This document shows positions 1 through 8,870 of a DNA stretch of 64,000 nt, in pieces (the first letter of the stretch is position 1; each line of letters starts with the position of its first letter). The translations under genes were made by a program, and so were the position numbers. The notes under the pieces are model-generated. The model had not been told where the DNA came from, did no database searches, and was given only the letters and a program-made list of their open reading frames with translations. Location: NCBI RefSeq assembly GCF_030010415.1, contig NZ_JASCSA010000005.1; one strand, 5' to 3'. This DNA comes from Cobetia amphilecti. GTDB taxonomy: Bacteria; Pseudomonadota; Gammaproteobacteria; Pseudomonadales; Halomonadaceae.

Positions 1-336
1 CTGGCGGTGATCGTGGTGGGACTGATGTCCAAGCGCGTGCCGGCCATCGCCGCCAACCTGGCGCTGGTGCTCGGCTGCGCGGTCATCGGCCTGTTCTATT
101 TCGTGCCGACGCTTTCCGAGCTGGTCGATCGGGTGCACAACTTCCACTTCATCGCCATCGTGCTGGTGCTGTTGATCGCCATGATGCTGGTGATCGGCAA
201 GCTGTCACCGCGCGCCGAACCCTGGATCCAGCAGGACGTCGGTGCCATCGACATGACGCCCTGGGCTGGCACGCGTATCGCCAGCATCATTCTGCTGGTA
301 CTGGTGATGGCGATCTATCTGGCCTTCGCCGGCTGA
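1..336 (+). CDS. Sodium:solute symporter, YidK-like, C-terminal fragment (cut by window start)
   Basis: Only the last 111 codons are present; the frame is open from base 1. The fragment holds the last two or three membrane helices and a conserved cytoplasmic stretch (EPWIQQDVGAIDMTPW). This stretch is nearly identical in the complete symporter that follows, so the two are tandem paralogues of the SLC5/SSS family. Family members couple inward Na+ flow to uptake of sugars or other small organic solutes across the inner membrane. The substrate cannot be read from the fragment. A strong hairpin follows the stop at 401-442. Confidence 0.85.
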   Translation: MAVIVVGLMSKRVPAIAANLALVLGCAVIGLFYFVPTLSELVDRVHNFHFIAIVLVLLIAMMLVIGKLSPRAEPWIQQDVGAIDMTPWAGTRIASIILLVLVMAIYLAFAG

Positions 337-400
337 TCGCCCCATTCGCCCAGCGCGATCGCATACCACATGTCATCGACATGAGCGTATGACATGAGCA

Positions 401-442
401 CGCCAGCGCCCCGTCATCTTCACCGATGGCGGGGCGCTGGCG
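401..442 (+). terminator. Hairpin after the first symporter, terminator-like
   Basis: A 13-bp perfect inverted repeat (401-413 with 430-442, arms CGCCAGCGCCCCG / CGGGGCGCTGGCG) lies 65 bases after the stop. No T-run follows, so it is either a weak intrinsic terminator or an mRNA-stabilising hairpin. The rest of the 337-819 gap holds no gene that I can support; it should contain the promoter of the second symporter, but no clear -35/-10 pair was found. Confidence 0.5.
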
Positions 443-819
443 TCTCTGATTGGGCATGAAGGATAACCCGCAATGCGCGGTAAAAGCCGTGACATGCGTC
501 TTTTTACGACACTGCGATCAAGGCCTGATACCAGAGACTGAGAAGCAATGACCGCCTGTTCATTCTCAACGCTCAGTCGACGCCAGCTGCACCTCAAAAC
601 CAACGTATGTTCTACAAATGGCGGATAGCGAGAAATCGGGAGATACCTACACTATCGCCAGTCTTGCCGTGAATGTTACCGGTGAGTCTCTTCACGGACG
701 ATGACACAGCTTGCTGTGTGCATTGCATCGCCACGGCTGGATCGGCGTCGAATCGCCACCCGGGTCACCTGCCCGCCGCCTCATGATTCGCCGCCGCACG
801 CCTAAAGGAATCCTCCCCC

Positions 820-2412
820 ATGCATGCCCTGACACTTGTTTCTTTCGTGTTCTTTACCGGCCTGGTCGCTGCCTTGACCTGGTGGTGGACACACCGCGAT
901 GACACCTCGCATTCCACCGGTTATTTCCTCGCCGGACGCAGCCTGACCTTCCCGCTGATCGCGGGCTCCCTGTTGATGACCAACCTGTCCACCGAGCAGA
1001 TGGTCGGCCTGAATGGCGCCGCCTTCACCGATGGCCTGTCGGTGATGGCCTGGGAAGTCATGGCGGTACTGGCCATGGTGGTGATGGCGATGTTCTTCCT
1101 GCCACGCTTCCTCAAGAGTGGCATCACCACCCTGCCCGAGCTGCTGGCCCTGCGCTATGGCCGCAGCACCGAGCTGATCACCAACCTGATCTTCCTGTTC
1201 GCCTACGCGGTGATCCTGCTGCCGATCATCCTCTACTCCGGTGCCATCGGCCTGCAGGGCATGCTGGACCTGCCCTCGCTGACCGGCATCAGCTCGCCCA
1301 ATGCGCTGCTGTGGATGACCATCTGGGTGGTCGGCATCATCGGCGCCATCTATGCCCTGTTCGGCGGCATGCGCTCCATCGCCATCTCCGACACCTTGAA
1401 CGGCGTGGGCCTGTTGATCGGCGGCATGCTGATCGTCTATTTCGGCCTCGACGCCGTCAGTGATGGCCAGGGCGTGATGGCCGGCTGGGACACGCTGACC
1501 GCCGCCAATCCGGAGAAATTCAACTCCATGGGCGGTGAAGACCAGTCGGTGCCCTTCTCGACCCTGTTCACCGGCGTGATGATCATCAACTTCTTCTACT
1601 GGTGTACCAACCAGCAGATCATCCAGCGCACCTTCGCCGCTAAGACCCTCGCCGAGGGCCAGAAAGGCGTGCTGCTGACCGGTGCCCTCAAGCTGCTGGG
1701 CCCGCTGTATCTGGTGATTCCCGGCATCATCGCCTATCACCTCTATGCCTCTTCCGGCGTCAAGGCCGACAGCGCCTACGGCCAGCTGGTCTTCGATGTG
1801 CTGCCTGCACCGCTGACCGGCTTCTTCGCCGCCGCGATGGTCGGTGCGATCCTGTCGTCCTTCAACTCGGCGCTGAACGCCACCACCACGCTGTTCTCCA
1901 CCGGCATCTACAAGGCGCATCTGCGTCGTGATGCCAGCGACGAGGAAGTGGTCAAGGTCTCCAAGGGCTTCGGCTGGGTGCTGGCGATTGCCTCCATGAC
2001 CCTCGCGCCGCTGCTGGCCGGTCAGGAAAGCCTGTTCGGTTACCTGCAGAAGATGAATGCCATCTACTTCATCCCGATCTTCGCCGTGGTGCTGATGGGG
2101 CTGCTGACGCGTCGCGTGCCGACCATCGCCGCCAACCTGGCACTGCTGATCGGTTGCAGCGTGATCGGTGTGGTCTACTTCGTGCCGGCCTTCTCCGGCG
2201 TACTCGACGTGATCCATGAGTTCCACTTCGTCGGCCTGGTGTTCGTGCTGCTGATCGCGATGATGCTGATCATCGGCAAGCTGGCACCGCGTGACGAGCC
2301 GTGGATCCAGCAGGATGTCGGCGCCATCGACATGACGCCCTGGAAAGGCGCCAAGGTCTGCGCGCTGCTGTTGGTCGTGCTGGTGATCGCCATCTATCTG
2401 GCCTTCATCTGA
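820..2412 (+). CDS. Sodium:solute symporter (SLC5/SSS family, YidK-like)
   Basis: A 530-residue polytopic inner-membrane protein with about 13-14 hydrophobic segments. The N-terminal part (TWWWT...GYFLAGRSLTFPLIAGSL, then TNLSTEQMVGLNG) closely follows E. coli YidK, a member of the sodium:solute symporter family with sugar-transporter relatives. The start is set by AAAGGA about 10 bases upstream of the ATG. It is a tandem paralogue of the fragment at 1-336, and their C-termini match almost residue for residue. Substrate is unknown; a sugar or sugar-acid is only an inference from the family. No catabolic genes lie beside it to identify the ligand. Confidence 0.88.
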   Translation: MHALTLVSFVFFTGLVAALTWWWTHRDDTSHSTGYFLAGRSLTFPLIAGSLLMTNLSTEQMVGLNGAAFTDGLSVMAWEVMAVLAMVVMAMFFLPRFLKSGITTLPELLALRYGRSTELITNLIFLFAYAVILLPIILYSGAIGLQGMLDLPSLTGISSPNALLWMTIWVVGIIGAIYALFGGMRSIAISDTLNGVGLLIGGMLIVYFGLDAVSDGQGVMAGWDTLTAANPEKFNSMGGEDQSVPFSTLFTGVMIINFFYWCTNQQIIQRTFAAKTLAEGQKGVLLTGALKLLGPLYLVIPGIIAYHLYASSGVKADSAYGQLVFDVLPAPLTGFFAAAMVGAILSSFNSALNATTTLFSTGIYKAHLRRDASDEEVVKVSKGFGWVLAIASMTLAPLLAGQESLFGYLQKMNAIYFIPIFAVVLMGLLTRRVPTIAANLALLIGCSVIGVVYFVPAFSGVLDVIHEFHFVGLVFVLLIAMMLIIGKLAPRDEPWIQQDVGAIDMTPWKGAKVCALLLVVLVIAIYLAFI

Positions 2413-2461
2413 CGCCTGAAAGTCGTCGCTTCAAAACGACAAATCGTCATCAAATGAGTAT

Positions 2462-2498
2462 CACGCCCCGCGTTGCCCTCTCGGACACGCGGGGCGTG
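2462..2498 (+). terminator. Hairpin after the second symporter
   Basis: An 11-bp inverted repeat (CACGCCCCGCG, 2462-2472, with CGCGGGGCGTG, 2488-2498) sits 50 bases after the stop. A short, T-poor tail follows. It is comparable in position to the hairpin behind the upstream paralogue. Confidence 0.5.
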
Positions 2499-2544
2499 TG
2501 CATTTCAGGCATGCTGGACTGCATGTTCCCTGAAGAGGTCTCCC

Positions 2545-3432
2545 ATGCCCTGCTTACCCCATCGCCAGCTCACGGGGCTGCTCTCCTCTTCGCTGAGGGC
2601 TTCTTTCTCCTCTTCGCTGAGGGCGCCTTGGGCGCTCAAGGCGCTGGGCATCGCCCTGCTGCTGCCCAGTCTGGTCGTCGTCAGCCCGAGCCAGGCCGCC
2701 GAGCGCTGGCAGCGGGCCGCTGTGCTGACGGACAGCTTCATGGAAGTGGCGCTCAAGCGTGAATACCAACCCGGCAGCAGCGCCTCGCTGGTGCGCTGGC
2801 AGGCGCCCATCAAGGTGCGGGTCGATTCGCAGCTGGGCAATTCGCGCATGCAGCGCCAGATGAGCGAGGTCCAGTTTCGTCATCTGGCCGCCATCACCGG
2901 CCAGCCGCTGAGTTTCGTGTCCTCCGCCGGAAAGGCCAACCTGCGCATCGCCTTCATCGCCCGGGACCACATGACGCGCGAGGCCACCGCCTACGTCGGC
3001 AAGCAGCAGGCCGCCACCCCGGGCATGCGCAAGGCATTGCGTGAAGGCGTGTGCCTGACGCTGTTCAAGACCGGGCCGGATCACGCCATCGCCAGCGGCC
3101 TGATCCTGATTCCCGCGGACTATGCCCGCCAGAAGGCGCGTCTGGTGGACTGCGTCGTCGAGGAGAGCGCCCAGTTGATGGGGCTACCCAATGATTCGGA
3201 TAAAGTCTTTCCCTCCATCTTCAGTGACGTCACGGTGGATACCTGGCTGAGTCCGCTGGATTACGTACTGCTCAAGATGCTGTATGCCCCGGAACTTTCC
3301 CCCGGCATGTCAGCCGCACAAGTCCGCGCTGCGCTGCCCGCGGTCATCCAGCGTATTGCCGAGCAGGGCGAGCTGTCACATGCCATCCGCCGTGTGCGTC
3401 AGGGCAGCCTGCGGGAATGGGCGGGAGACTAG
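2545..3432 (+). CDS. Secreted DUF2927 family protein
   Basis: I place the start at 2545 (MPCLPHRQ...), preceded by a GAAGAGG ribosome-binding site, rather than at the longer open frame from 2473. The N-terminus has a long signal peptide with the hydrophobic stretch LGIALLLPSLVVVSPSQA and a likely cleavage after A (SQA-AE), so the protein should be exported. The mature part (about 240 residues) matches the DUF2927 pattern: a central FIARDHMTREATAYVG segment, a conserved Cys (REGVCLTLF), and a C-terminal CVVEESAQLMGLPNDSD...SDVTVDTWLSPLDYVLLKMLYAPELSPGM region. Members are often annotated as predicted Zn-dependent or lipoprotein-like; the function is unknown. It appears monocistronic. Confidence 0.75.
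   Translation: MPCLPHRQLTGLLSSSLRASFSSSLRAPWALKALGIALLLPSLVVVSPSQAAERWQRAAVLTDSFMEVALKREYQPGSSASLVRWQAPIKVRVDSQLGNSRMQRQMSEVQFRHLAAITGQPLSFVSSAGKANLRIAFIARDHMTREATAYVGKQQAATPGMRKALREGVCLTLFKTGPDHAIASGLILIPADYARQKARLVDCVVEESAQLMGLPNDSDKVFPSIFSDVTVDTWLSPLDYVLLKMLYAPELSPGMSAAQVRAALPAVIQRIAEQGELSHAIRRVRQGSLREWAGD
2582..2624 (+). repeat. 19-nt direct repeat inside the DUF2927 signal peptide
   Basis: Two identical 19-nt copies (2582-2600 and 2606-2624, TCTCCTCTTCGCTGAGGGC) are spaced 24 nt apart, i.e. exactly eight codons, so the peptide reads SSSLRA-SF-SSSLRA. This looks like an in-frame slippage or duplication event in the signal peptide n-region. Confidence 0.85.
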
Positions 3433-3540
3433 GCTTGCCGTGAGCGCAATCCCGGGCACGGAGTTGGAACGCCTGAGCGGAGCACAGGCATAATCAGGTC
3501 AGGCGCGCCGGGCGCCGACATCCGACGGAGCTGCGCCTTC

Positions 3541-4782
3541 ATGCCACTATCTTCTCCCGCTGCCGACCGGGCACGCCTGCCGCTGGCCGTCACGCTGCTG
3601 TCGCTGTGTCAGGCCTTGCTGGTCAGCGGCAACATCCTGCTGATCGCGGTCTCGCCGCTGATCGGTGCCCAGCTGGCCTCGAGCAGCTGGTCGACCGCGC
3701 CGGTCGCCACCCAGTGGCTGGGCCTGATGTGCGCCACCATTCCCGCCTCGCTGATCACCGCCCGTCTCGGGCGGCGGCGCGGCTTCGTGCTCGGCAATCT
3801 GTGCGGGTTGGCTGGCGCGGGGCTGGCCGTGCTGGCGCTGCATCTGCAGCATTTCGGGCTGTTCCTGCTTGCCACCTGGCTGGTGGGCATCGGTATCGGC
3901 TTCGGCCAGCTGTATCGCTTCGCCGCGATGGAGGCCGCTCCGGAGGAACAGCGCGAACGCGCCATCGGGCTAGTGATGGGCGGTGGCGTGCTGGCGGCCT
4001 TCTTCGGGCCCTGGCTTGCACGCACCAGTCATGCATTGGCCGACACGCCCTTCCTGGGCAGCTTCATCGGGCTGGGGGCGCTCTATCTGGTTGCGCTGTT
4101 GCTGCTGGCCTTCATCCGCCTGCCCCGCGAGAGCAGCGCCCAGTCAGTCGACGATGATGCAGCGGCGCCTGCACGCCCATTGGGCGTGATCCTGCGTCAA
4201 CCGACCTTCCTGCTGGCCGTGCTCAGCGCGATGGTCGGCTATGGGGTGATGAATCTGGCGATGACGGCCACACCGCTGGCCATGGCCCATGCCGGGCACG
4301 GCTTCGATCACGTCGCCACCACCATTCAATGGCATGTGGTCGCCATGTTCCTGCCGTCCTTCTTCACCGGGCGGCTGGTCGCCCGCTTCGGGGCGGGCAC
4401 CATGATCGTGACCGGCTGCGGCTTCCTGCTGGCAAGCCTTGCCATTGCGCAGCTGCTGGCCGCCGACTACCTGATGGGAACCCAGGGGTTCTTCCTCGGT
4501 CTCATCCTGCTCGGCATCGGCTGGAACTTCACCTTCCTTCCCGCCACCACGCTGCTGACCCGCTGCCATCGTCCCACCGAGAAGGCCCGCACCCAGGCCG
4601 CCAACGAGTTCCTCGTCTTCACCACCGGTGCGGTCACGGCGCTGCTGGCCGGCCCTCTGGTCATTACGCTGGGCTGGGCGCTGCTCAACCTGCTGCTGAT
4701 CCCCGCCTGCCTGCTGCCCATCGCCCTGCTGGCGTGGCGTCAGCTTGCCTTGCGCGCCGATCGCCCGCAGATAGAGGGATGA
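3541..4782 (+). CDS. Major facilitator superfamily transporter
   Basis: A 413-residue inner-membrane protein with about 12 hydrophobic helices in two six-helix halves, separated by a polar loop near residues 195-215 (LPRESSAQSVDDDAAAPA). The loop 2-3 motif is visible as ARLGRRRGF. The length is typical of 12-TM MFS carriers. The substrate class (drug efflux or metabolite) cannot be assigned. It lies between the DUF2927 gene and ycjX with its own gap on both sides, so it is probably a single-gene unit. Confidence 0.8.
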   Translation: MPLSSPAADRARLPLAVTLLSLCQALLVSGNILLIAVSPLIGAQLASSSWSTAPVATQWLGLMCATIPASLITARLGRRRGFVLGNLCGLAGAGLAVLALHLQHFGLFLLATWLVGIGIGFGQLYRFAAMEAAPEEQRERAIGLVMGGGVLAAFFGPWLARTSHALADTPFLGSFIGLGALYLVALLLLAFIRLPRESSAQSVDDDAAAPARPLGVILRQPTFLLAVLSAMVGYGVMNLAMTATPLAMAHAGHGFDHVATTIQWHVVAMFLPSFFTGRLVARFGAGTMIVTGCGFLLASLAIAQLLAADYLMGTQGFFLGLILLGIGWNFTFLPATTLLTRCHRPTEKARTQAANEFLVFTTGAVTALLAGPLVITLGWALLNLLLIPACLLPIALLAWRQLALRADRPQIEG

Positions 4783-4897
4783 TGGCGAGCCGTGCGGCGC
4801 ACGCTGACAAGTCCCGGCCATCACCCAGCTCATCATCAGCTGACAGGACGCCATCACGTCGCGCCGCCGCCTCGCCCCCACTGACAGGGAATGCCTG

Positions 4898-6385
4898 ATG
4901 TTCAACACCATGACCCGCAACGCCCGCCAGCTTGCCCGCGATGTGGGCCGCGAAGCACATGACCTGCTGGAACGCGGTCTCGACCGCCAGCTGCGGCTCG
5001 CCGTCACGGGCCTGTCCGGTGCCGGCAAGACCGCCTTTCTCGTCTCTCTGATCGAACAGCTGCGCCATGCCGGACTCGGTGCGCGTCTGGAACTGCTGCC
5101 TGCTGCACGCGATGGCCGCCTGCTCGGCGCGGAACGCGTCAGCCAGCCGGACCTCTCCATTCCGCGCTTTCCGCTGGAAGCCGGCTTGCGTTCGCTGTCC
5201 GGCCAGCATTCGCCGCACGGCCCCGAATGGCCGACGCCAACCCGCAGCATCAGCGAGCTGCGTCTCAAGATCGGCTTTCGCCCCACCTCGCGCGCCGCGC
5301 GCATGCTCGACAGCCAGCGCGCCACCCTGACGCTGGACCTGATCGACTATCCCGGCGAATGGCTGCTGGACCTGCCGATGCTGGAGCAGGACTTCAGCGG
5401 CTGGAGCAGCGAGTGCGAGACCCAGCTGGCCGACGGGCGTGGCGACTGGGCGCATGACTGGATGGCGGCCATCGAGGGCCTGACGCCGGACAGCGAGGTG
5501 GATGAAGACCGCCTCGCCGAGATCGCGAGCCTCTATACCGACTATCTGCACGCCGCGCGCCGCAAGGGTGGCTTCGTCGACCTGACACCGGGCCGTTTCC
5601 TGCTGCCCGGCGAGCTGGACGAGGCGCCGGTGCTGCAGTTCTTCCCGCTGCCGGGGCTTGGTGACTGGACACCCGACGCGCTGGCCGCCCTGCCGGAAGC
5701 CAGCCTGTATCGCACCCTCGCACGCCGCTTCGATCACTATCGCCGCCGCGTGGTGCGCCCCTTCTATCACGACCACTTCCGGCGCTTTGACCGCCAGATC
5801 GTGCTGATCGACGTGCTGGGCGCGCTGAATGCCGGCCCGGCGCCATTCCGCGACCTGAGCCGTGCGCTGGACAAGCTGTTCGACAGCTTCGCCTATGGCC
5901 GCCGCCACCTGCTGGCGCGCCTGATGGATCGCCGCATCGACCGCCTGGCCATCGCCGCCACCAAGGCCGACCACGTCACGCCAGAGCAGCATGGCGCGAT
6001 GCGCGACCTGCTCGAGCAGCTGCTGGCAGACCCGCTCAAGCGCCTGCGCTATCGCGATGTGCCGCTCAAGGCCTTCACCATCGCCGCCATCCGTGCCAGC
6101 GAGGCGCGCGAGGTGGTCGAGAATGGGCAGTGTCATCCGGCGCTGGCGGGACAACTGCTCGCTGAGCACGAGGGGGCGAGCGACTTGGACACGCAAGGCG
6201 CTGGCCGCGAGTCCGTGCTGCTGTTCCCGGGCGAGGTGCCATCACGGCTGCCCGACCCGAATTTCTGGGCCGAAAGCCGCTTCGACTTCCCCCACTTCGC
6301 GCCGCCGAAGATCGATGGCAATGCGCCACCTCACATTCGCATGGACGCCGTGCTCGACTGGCTGCTGGGAGACCACCTGAAATGA
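4898..6385 (+). CDS. ycjX: YcjX family P-loop NTPase (DUF463)
   Basis: A 495-residue protein with a Walker A motif GLSGAGKT at residues 38-45 and a downstream DLIDYPGEWLLDLPML segment typical of the YcjX/DUF463 GTPase-like family. In Enterobacteria ycjX belongs to the stress (phage-shock associated) regulon and is encoded with ycjF. Here its last codons overlap ycjF by 4 bases (ATGA), indicating translational coupling. There is no signal peptide or membrane segment, so it is likely cytosolic or peripherally membrane-bound through YcjF. The upstream 115-bp gap holds no obvious sigma54 site. Confidence 0.93.
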   Translation: MFNTMTRNARQLARDVGREAHDLLERGLDRQLRLAVTGLSGAGKTAFLVSLIEQLRHAGLGARLELLPAARDGRLLGAERVSQPDLSIPRFPLEAGLRSLSGQHSPHGPEWPTPTRSISELRLKIGFRPTSRAARMLDSQRATLTLDLIDYPGEWLLDLPMLEQDFSGWSSECETQLADGRGDWAHDWMAAIEGLTPDSEVDEDRLAEIASLYTDYLHAARRKGGFVDLTPGRFLLPGELDEAPVLQFFPLPGLGDWTPDALAALPEASLYRTLARRFDHYRRRVVRPFYHDHFRRFDRQIVLIDVLGALNAGPAPFRDLSRALDKLFDSFAYGRRHLLARLMDRRIDRLAIAATKADHVTPEQHGAMRDLLEQLLADPLKRLRYRDVPLKAFTIAAIRASEAREVVENGQCHPALAGQLLAEHEGASDLDTQGAGRESVLLFPGEVPSRLPDPNFWAESRFDFPHFAPPKIDGNAPPHIRMDAVLDWLLGDHLK

Positions 6386-7587
6386 CCACCGAATCCCGCC
6401 ATCCGCGCCCGGGCAAACGCTTCACGAGCCCCGAGTCGGCTCAGGCCGATGCCGCCTCGACCACTTACGCCGAGCGCCCCACCGAGAGCGCGGCAGAGAG
6501 CGCGGCAGAGGCCCTGCGCGGCGCGCGTCACTTCTCGCCGGAGATGGAAAGCCAGCCCCTGGCGGCGGCCGAGCCGGAACCCGCCACGCCGGGACTGGAT
6601 GCGACGCTGGGCGCCCGGCCACGTCATCGCGGCCTCAAATGGCTGCTGCTCGGCACCCTGACACTCGGGGGTGTCGAGGCCGGTCATGCGCTCTATCAGG
6701 CGGCCATGGGCGGCGACCTGATCGCGGGTGCCTGGGGCCTGCTGGGCCTTGGCGCCATCGGGCTTGGCGCCCGCGCGCTGGGCAAGGAGCTCTTCAGGCT
6801 GCGCCACCTGCGCAAGCACGTCGCGCTGCGCGCCGAGCTGGAAGAACATCAGCAGGATGACTTTGGCCAGGAGAGCTTTGGTCAAAGGGGTTTTGGTCAG
6901 AAAAGCTTTGGCCAGCGCGGTGATGCGCTGTCCACGCCTGACGAGGACGCGGGCAAGGCAGGCGGCAAAGCCGACAGCCAGCAGGAAGACCTGCTCGAAC
7001 AGCTGCGCCGTCAGATGAAGCTCGGCGATGATGACGCCGGCGTGCGCGCCTGGCGCGCCGCCTGTGAAGCGCATCACTCCCCGTCGGAGCGCCGCGAGCT
7101 GTTCGCCTTCCACGTGCTGGGGCCGCGGGACCGTGAGGCGCGGCGTCTGATCTCGCGCATGAGTGGCGAGACAGCGGTGATGGTGGCGGTCTCGCCGCTG
7201 ACCTGGGTCGACATGAGTCTGGTGGCCTGGCGCGGGCTGCGCATGATGGAGCGCCTGTCGCGCCTCTACGGGCTGGAGCTGGGCTATGCCAGCCGCCTGC
7301 GGCTGTTCAAGGAGGTGCTGGCCTCGATGGCCTTCGCCGGTGCCAGCGAACTGGCCGCCGAGGCCAGCATGGACCTGCTGTCGATGAATCTGGCCGGCCG
7401 GCTCTCCACCAAGGCCGGTCAGGGGCTGGGCAGTGGCCTGATGAACGCACGTCTCGGCCTGCGAGCCATGCGCCTGCTGCGCCCCATCCCCTTCCATGCC
7501 GAGGAGGTGCCGCGCATCGGTGAGCTGCGCGCGGAGCTGTTCTCGCGCATGCGCAAGGCCGACAAGGGCGAGGACGACGCGAGCTGA
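6382..7587 (+). CDS. ycjF: YcjF family membrane protein (UPF0283/DUF697)
   Basis: A 401-residue protein with two adjacent hydrophobic segments at about residues 88-140 (KWLLLGTLTLGG... and IAGAWGLLGLGAIGLGARAL), followed by the DUF697 part with VSPLTWVDMSLVAWRGLRMMERLSRLYG. It is the usual partner of YcjX. It is longer than E. coli YcjF (about 350 residues), partly because a glycine/glutamine-rich insertion (residues about 159-178) of four pentapeptides ending in FGQ interrupts the region after the membrane hairpin. The start overlaps the ycjX stop. It is an inner-membrane protein of unknown biochemical role. Confidence 0.92.
   Translation: MTTESRHPRPGKRFTSPESAQADAASTTYAERPTESAAESAAEALRGARHFSPEMESQPLAAAEPEPATPGLDATLGARPRHRGLKWLLLGTLTLGGVEAGHALYQAAMGGDLIAGAWGLLGLGAIGLGARALGKELFRLRHLRKHVALRAELEEHQQDDFGQESFGQRGFGQKSFGQRGDALSTPDEDAGKAGGKADSQQEDLLEQLRRQMKLGDDDAGVRAWRAACEAHHSPSERRELFAFHVLGPRDREARRLISRMSGETAVMVAVSPLTWVDMSLVAWRGLRMMERLSRLYGLELGYASRLRLFKEVLASMAFAGASELAAEASMDLLSMNLAGRLSTKAGQGLGSGLMNARLGLRAMRLLRPIPFHAEEVPRIGELRAELFSRMRKADKGEDDAS
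6856..6915 (+). repeat. Four in-frame 15-nt repeats in ycjF
   Basis: Four consecutive 15-nt units encode DDFGQ, ESFGQ, RGFGQ and KSFGQ. The FGQ core is conserved, while synonymous differences (GGC/GGT, CAG/CAA) show the array is not brand new. The array is in phase with the reading frame and should be exposed, just after the transmembrane hairpin. Confidence 0.9.
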
Positions 7588-7623
7588 GCAGGCCGCGACC
7601 TCCCCTGCCACTGCCTTGAAAAC

Positions 7624-7675
7624 AAGACGCGCGCCTCTGATAGCTGGCCATTCGGGCCTTCAGGGCGCGCGTCTT
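7624..7675 (+). terminator. Terminator after ycjXF, probably bidirectional
   Basis: Arms AAGACGCGCGCC (7624-7635) and GGCGCGCGTCTT (7664-7675) form a perfect 12-bp stem between convergent ycjF and the oxidoreductase gene. A short T-tail follows on the plus strand (TCTTTCG). Confidence 0.75.
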
Positions 7676-7681
7676 TCGTGA

Positions 7682-7727
7682 GTCATCTCACCTTCGATGG
7701 TTTCAGCCTTCGAGGATTTCAGCCTTC
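7682..7727 (-). repeat. 16-nt tandem repeat across an oxidoreductase stop codon
   Basis: On the minus strand the last nine coding bases including the TGA (GAAGGCTGA) are repeated downstream in units of 16 nt: 7712-7727 and 7696-7711 are near-identical, and 7682-7695 is a degenerate third unit. The second copy carries another GAAGGCTGA. Confidence 0.85.
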
Positions 7728-8870
7728 GCTGGCGATGCCGGCCTCCAGCCACTTCATCACGCGCAGCGCCTCATGGGGTGAGGTCGGATTGCCGCCCTGG
7801 CCGCGAATGCAGTCGCGCAGCCCCGCATACCAGGCCGGATAGTCGCCATCGCGGCCCTGATGGGTGCCGCCTACCAGCACCTGCTCGCCCTCGGCGCCGT
7901 CCGGGTCGGCCTCCAGCACGGTCAGCATTCCCGGACGCGCATCCCGCCCCCACTGGCGCGCCTGGCGCTCCTGCGGGTCACGCGAGGGCCAGTCACCGGC
8001 CTTGAGGCAATCCTCCTGAGGGTCGAGCCCGAACACCACATAGCTGCCACGGGTGCCGTGCGCGGCGAAGCGTGCCGTCGGCGCCGCCGTCAGTGCACTG
8101 GCGTGCAGCTCCACCACCAGACCGGGGTGCCTTGGGTGGTGGGCGTAATCGAGCACGGCGTGGAAGAAATCATCGGTCACCGCGCCCTCGCGCTGGGCGC
8201 GACGCGTGAGCTGGATGGCGCTCGGTTCACCAAACAGGCATAGCGCCTGATCCAGCAGGTGCGGGCCGAGGTCATACCACAGGCCGCTGCCGGGCAGTGC
8301 CTGCTCACGCCAGCGGTTCGGCACCGTCGGGCGGAAGCGGTCGAAGTGGGATTCCAGATGCGCGATGCGCCCCAGCGTGCCGTCGTTGATCAATTCCGCC
8401 AGCGTCAGGAAGTCGGCATCGAAGCGCCGATTGTGAAATACCGCCAGCACCCGTCCGGCCTGCTCGGCCTGGCGGGTCAGGGCCTCGCCTTCTTCAAGCG
8501 TCACCGTGAAGGGCTTGTCGACGACCACATGCTTGCCTGCTGCCAGCGCCGCAGAGGCCAGCGGGGCGTGAGTCTCGTTGGGCGTCGCGATGATGATCAG
8601 ATCGATATCGTCACGCGCAAGCAAGGCCTCCGGGGTGGCCTCCACCTCCAGTTGCGGACGCTCGGCCCTGACGACCTCGGGCCGCGAGGTGGACAGCGCC
8701 ACCAACGCCAGCCCGTCCGTGGCCTCGATCAAGGGCGCGTGGAAGGTGCGCACCGCCATGCCATAACCGATCAGCCCGACCCGGATCGCGCTCTCGGAGG
8801 GGAAGGCTGCGCCGTGCCATGCGGCGGTCTCGCTGTGATCATCAGTGGCGGGGTGGGCTATGCGGCTCAT
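7719..8870 (-). CDS. Gfo/Idh/MocA family NAD(P)-dependent oxidoreductase
   Basis: A start at 8870 (MSRIAHPATDD) is preceded by AAGGA at good spacing, which is better than the upstream ATG at 8924. The protein has about 383 residues. Its N-terminal Rossmann fold reads IRVGLIGYGMAVRTFHAPLI, followed by DLIIIATPNETHAPLA and KHVVVDKPFTVTLEEG; the EKP/DKP lysine is the family's catalytic-site hallmark. The C-terminal half shows the GSGLWYDLGPHLLDQAL motif. Such enzymes (YdgJ/YhhX group) oxidise or reduce sugars or inositols; the substrate is unknown. It converges on ycjF and diverges from the next gene. Confidence 0.88.
   Translation of the reverse strand: MSRIAHPATDDHSETAAWHGAAFPSESAIRVGLIGYGMAVRTFHAPLIEATDGLALVALSTSRPEVVRAERPQLEVEATPEALLARDDIDLIIIATPNETHAPLASAALAAGKHVVVDKPFTVTLEEGEALTRQAEQAGRVLAVFHNRRFDADFLTLAELINDGTLGRIAHLESHFDRFRPTVPNRWREQALPGSGLWYDLGPHLLDQALCLFGEPSAIQLTRRAQREGAVTDDFFHAVLDYAHHPRHPGLVVELHASALTAAPTARFAAHGTRGSYVVFGLDPQEDCLKAGDWPSRDPQERQARQWGRDARPGMLTVLEADPDGAEGEQVLVGGTHQGRDGDYPAWYAGLRDCIRGQGGNPTSPHEALRVMKWLEAGIASEG

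Noticed and set aside
802..2226. A 474-codon minus-strand open frame opposite the second symporter
   Set aside because: His/Gln/Gly-rich translation and no start signal; the plus-strand symporter is certain.
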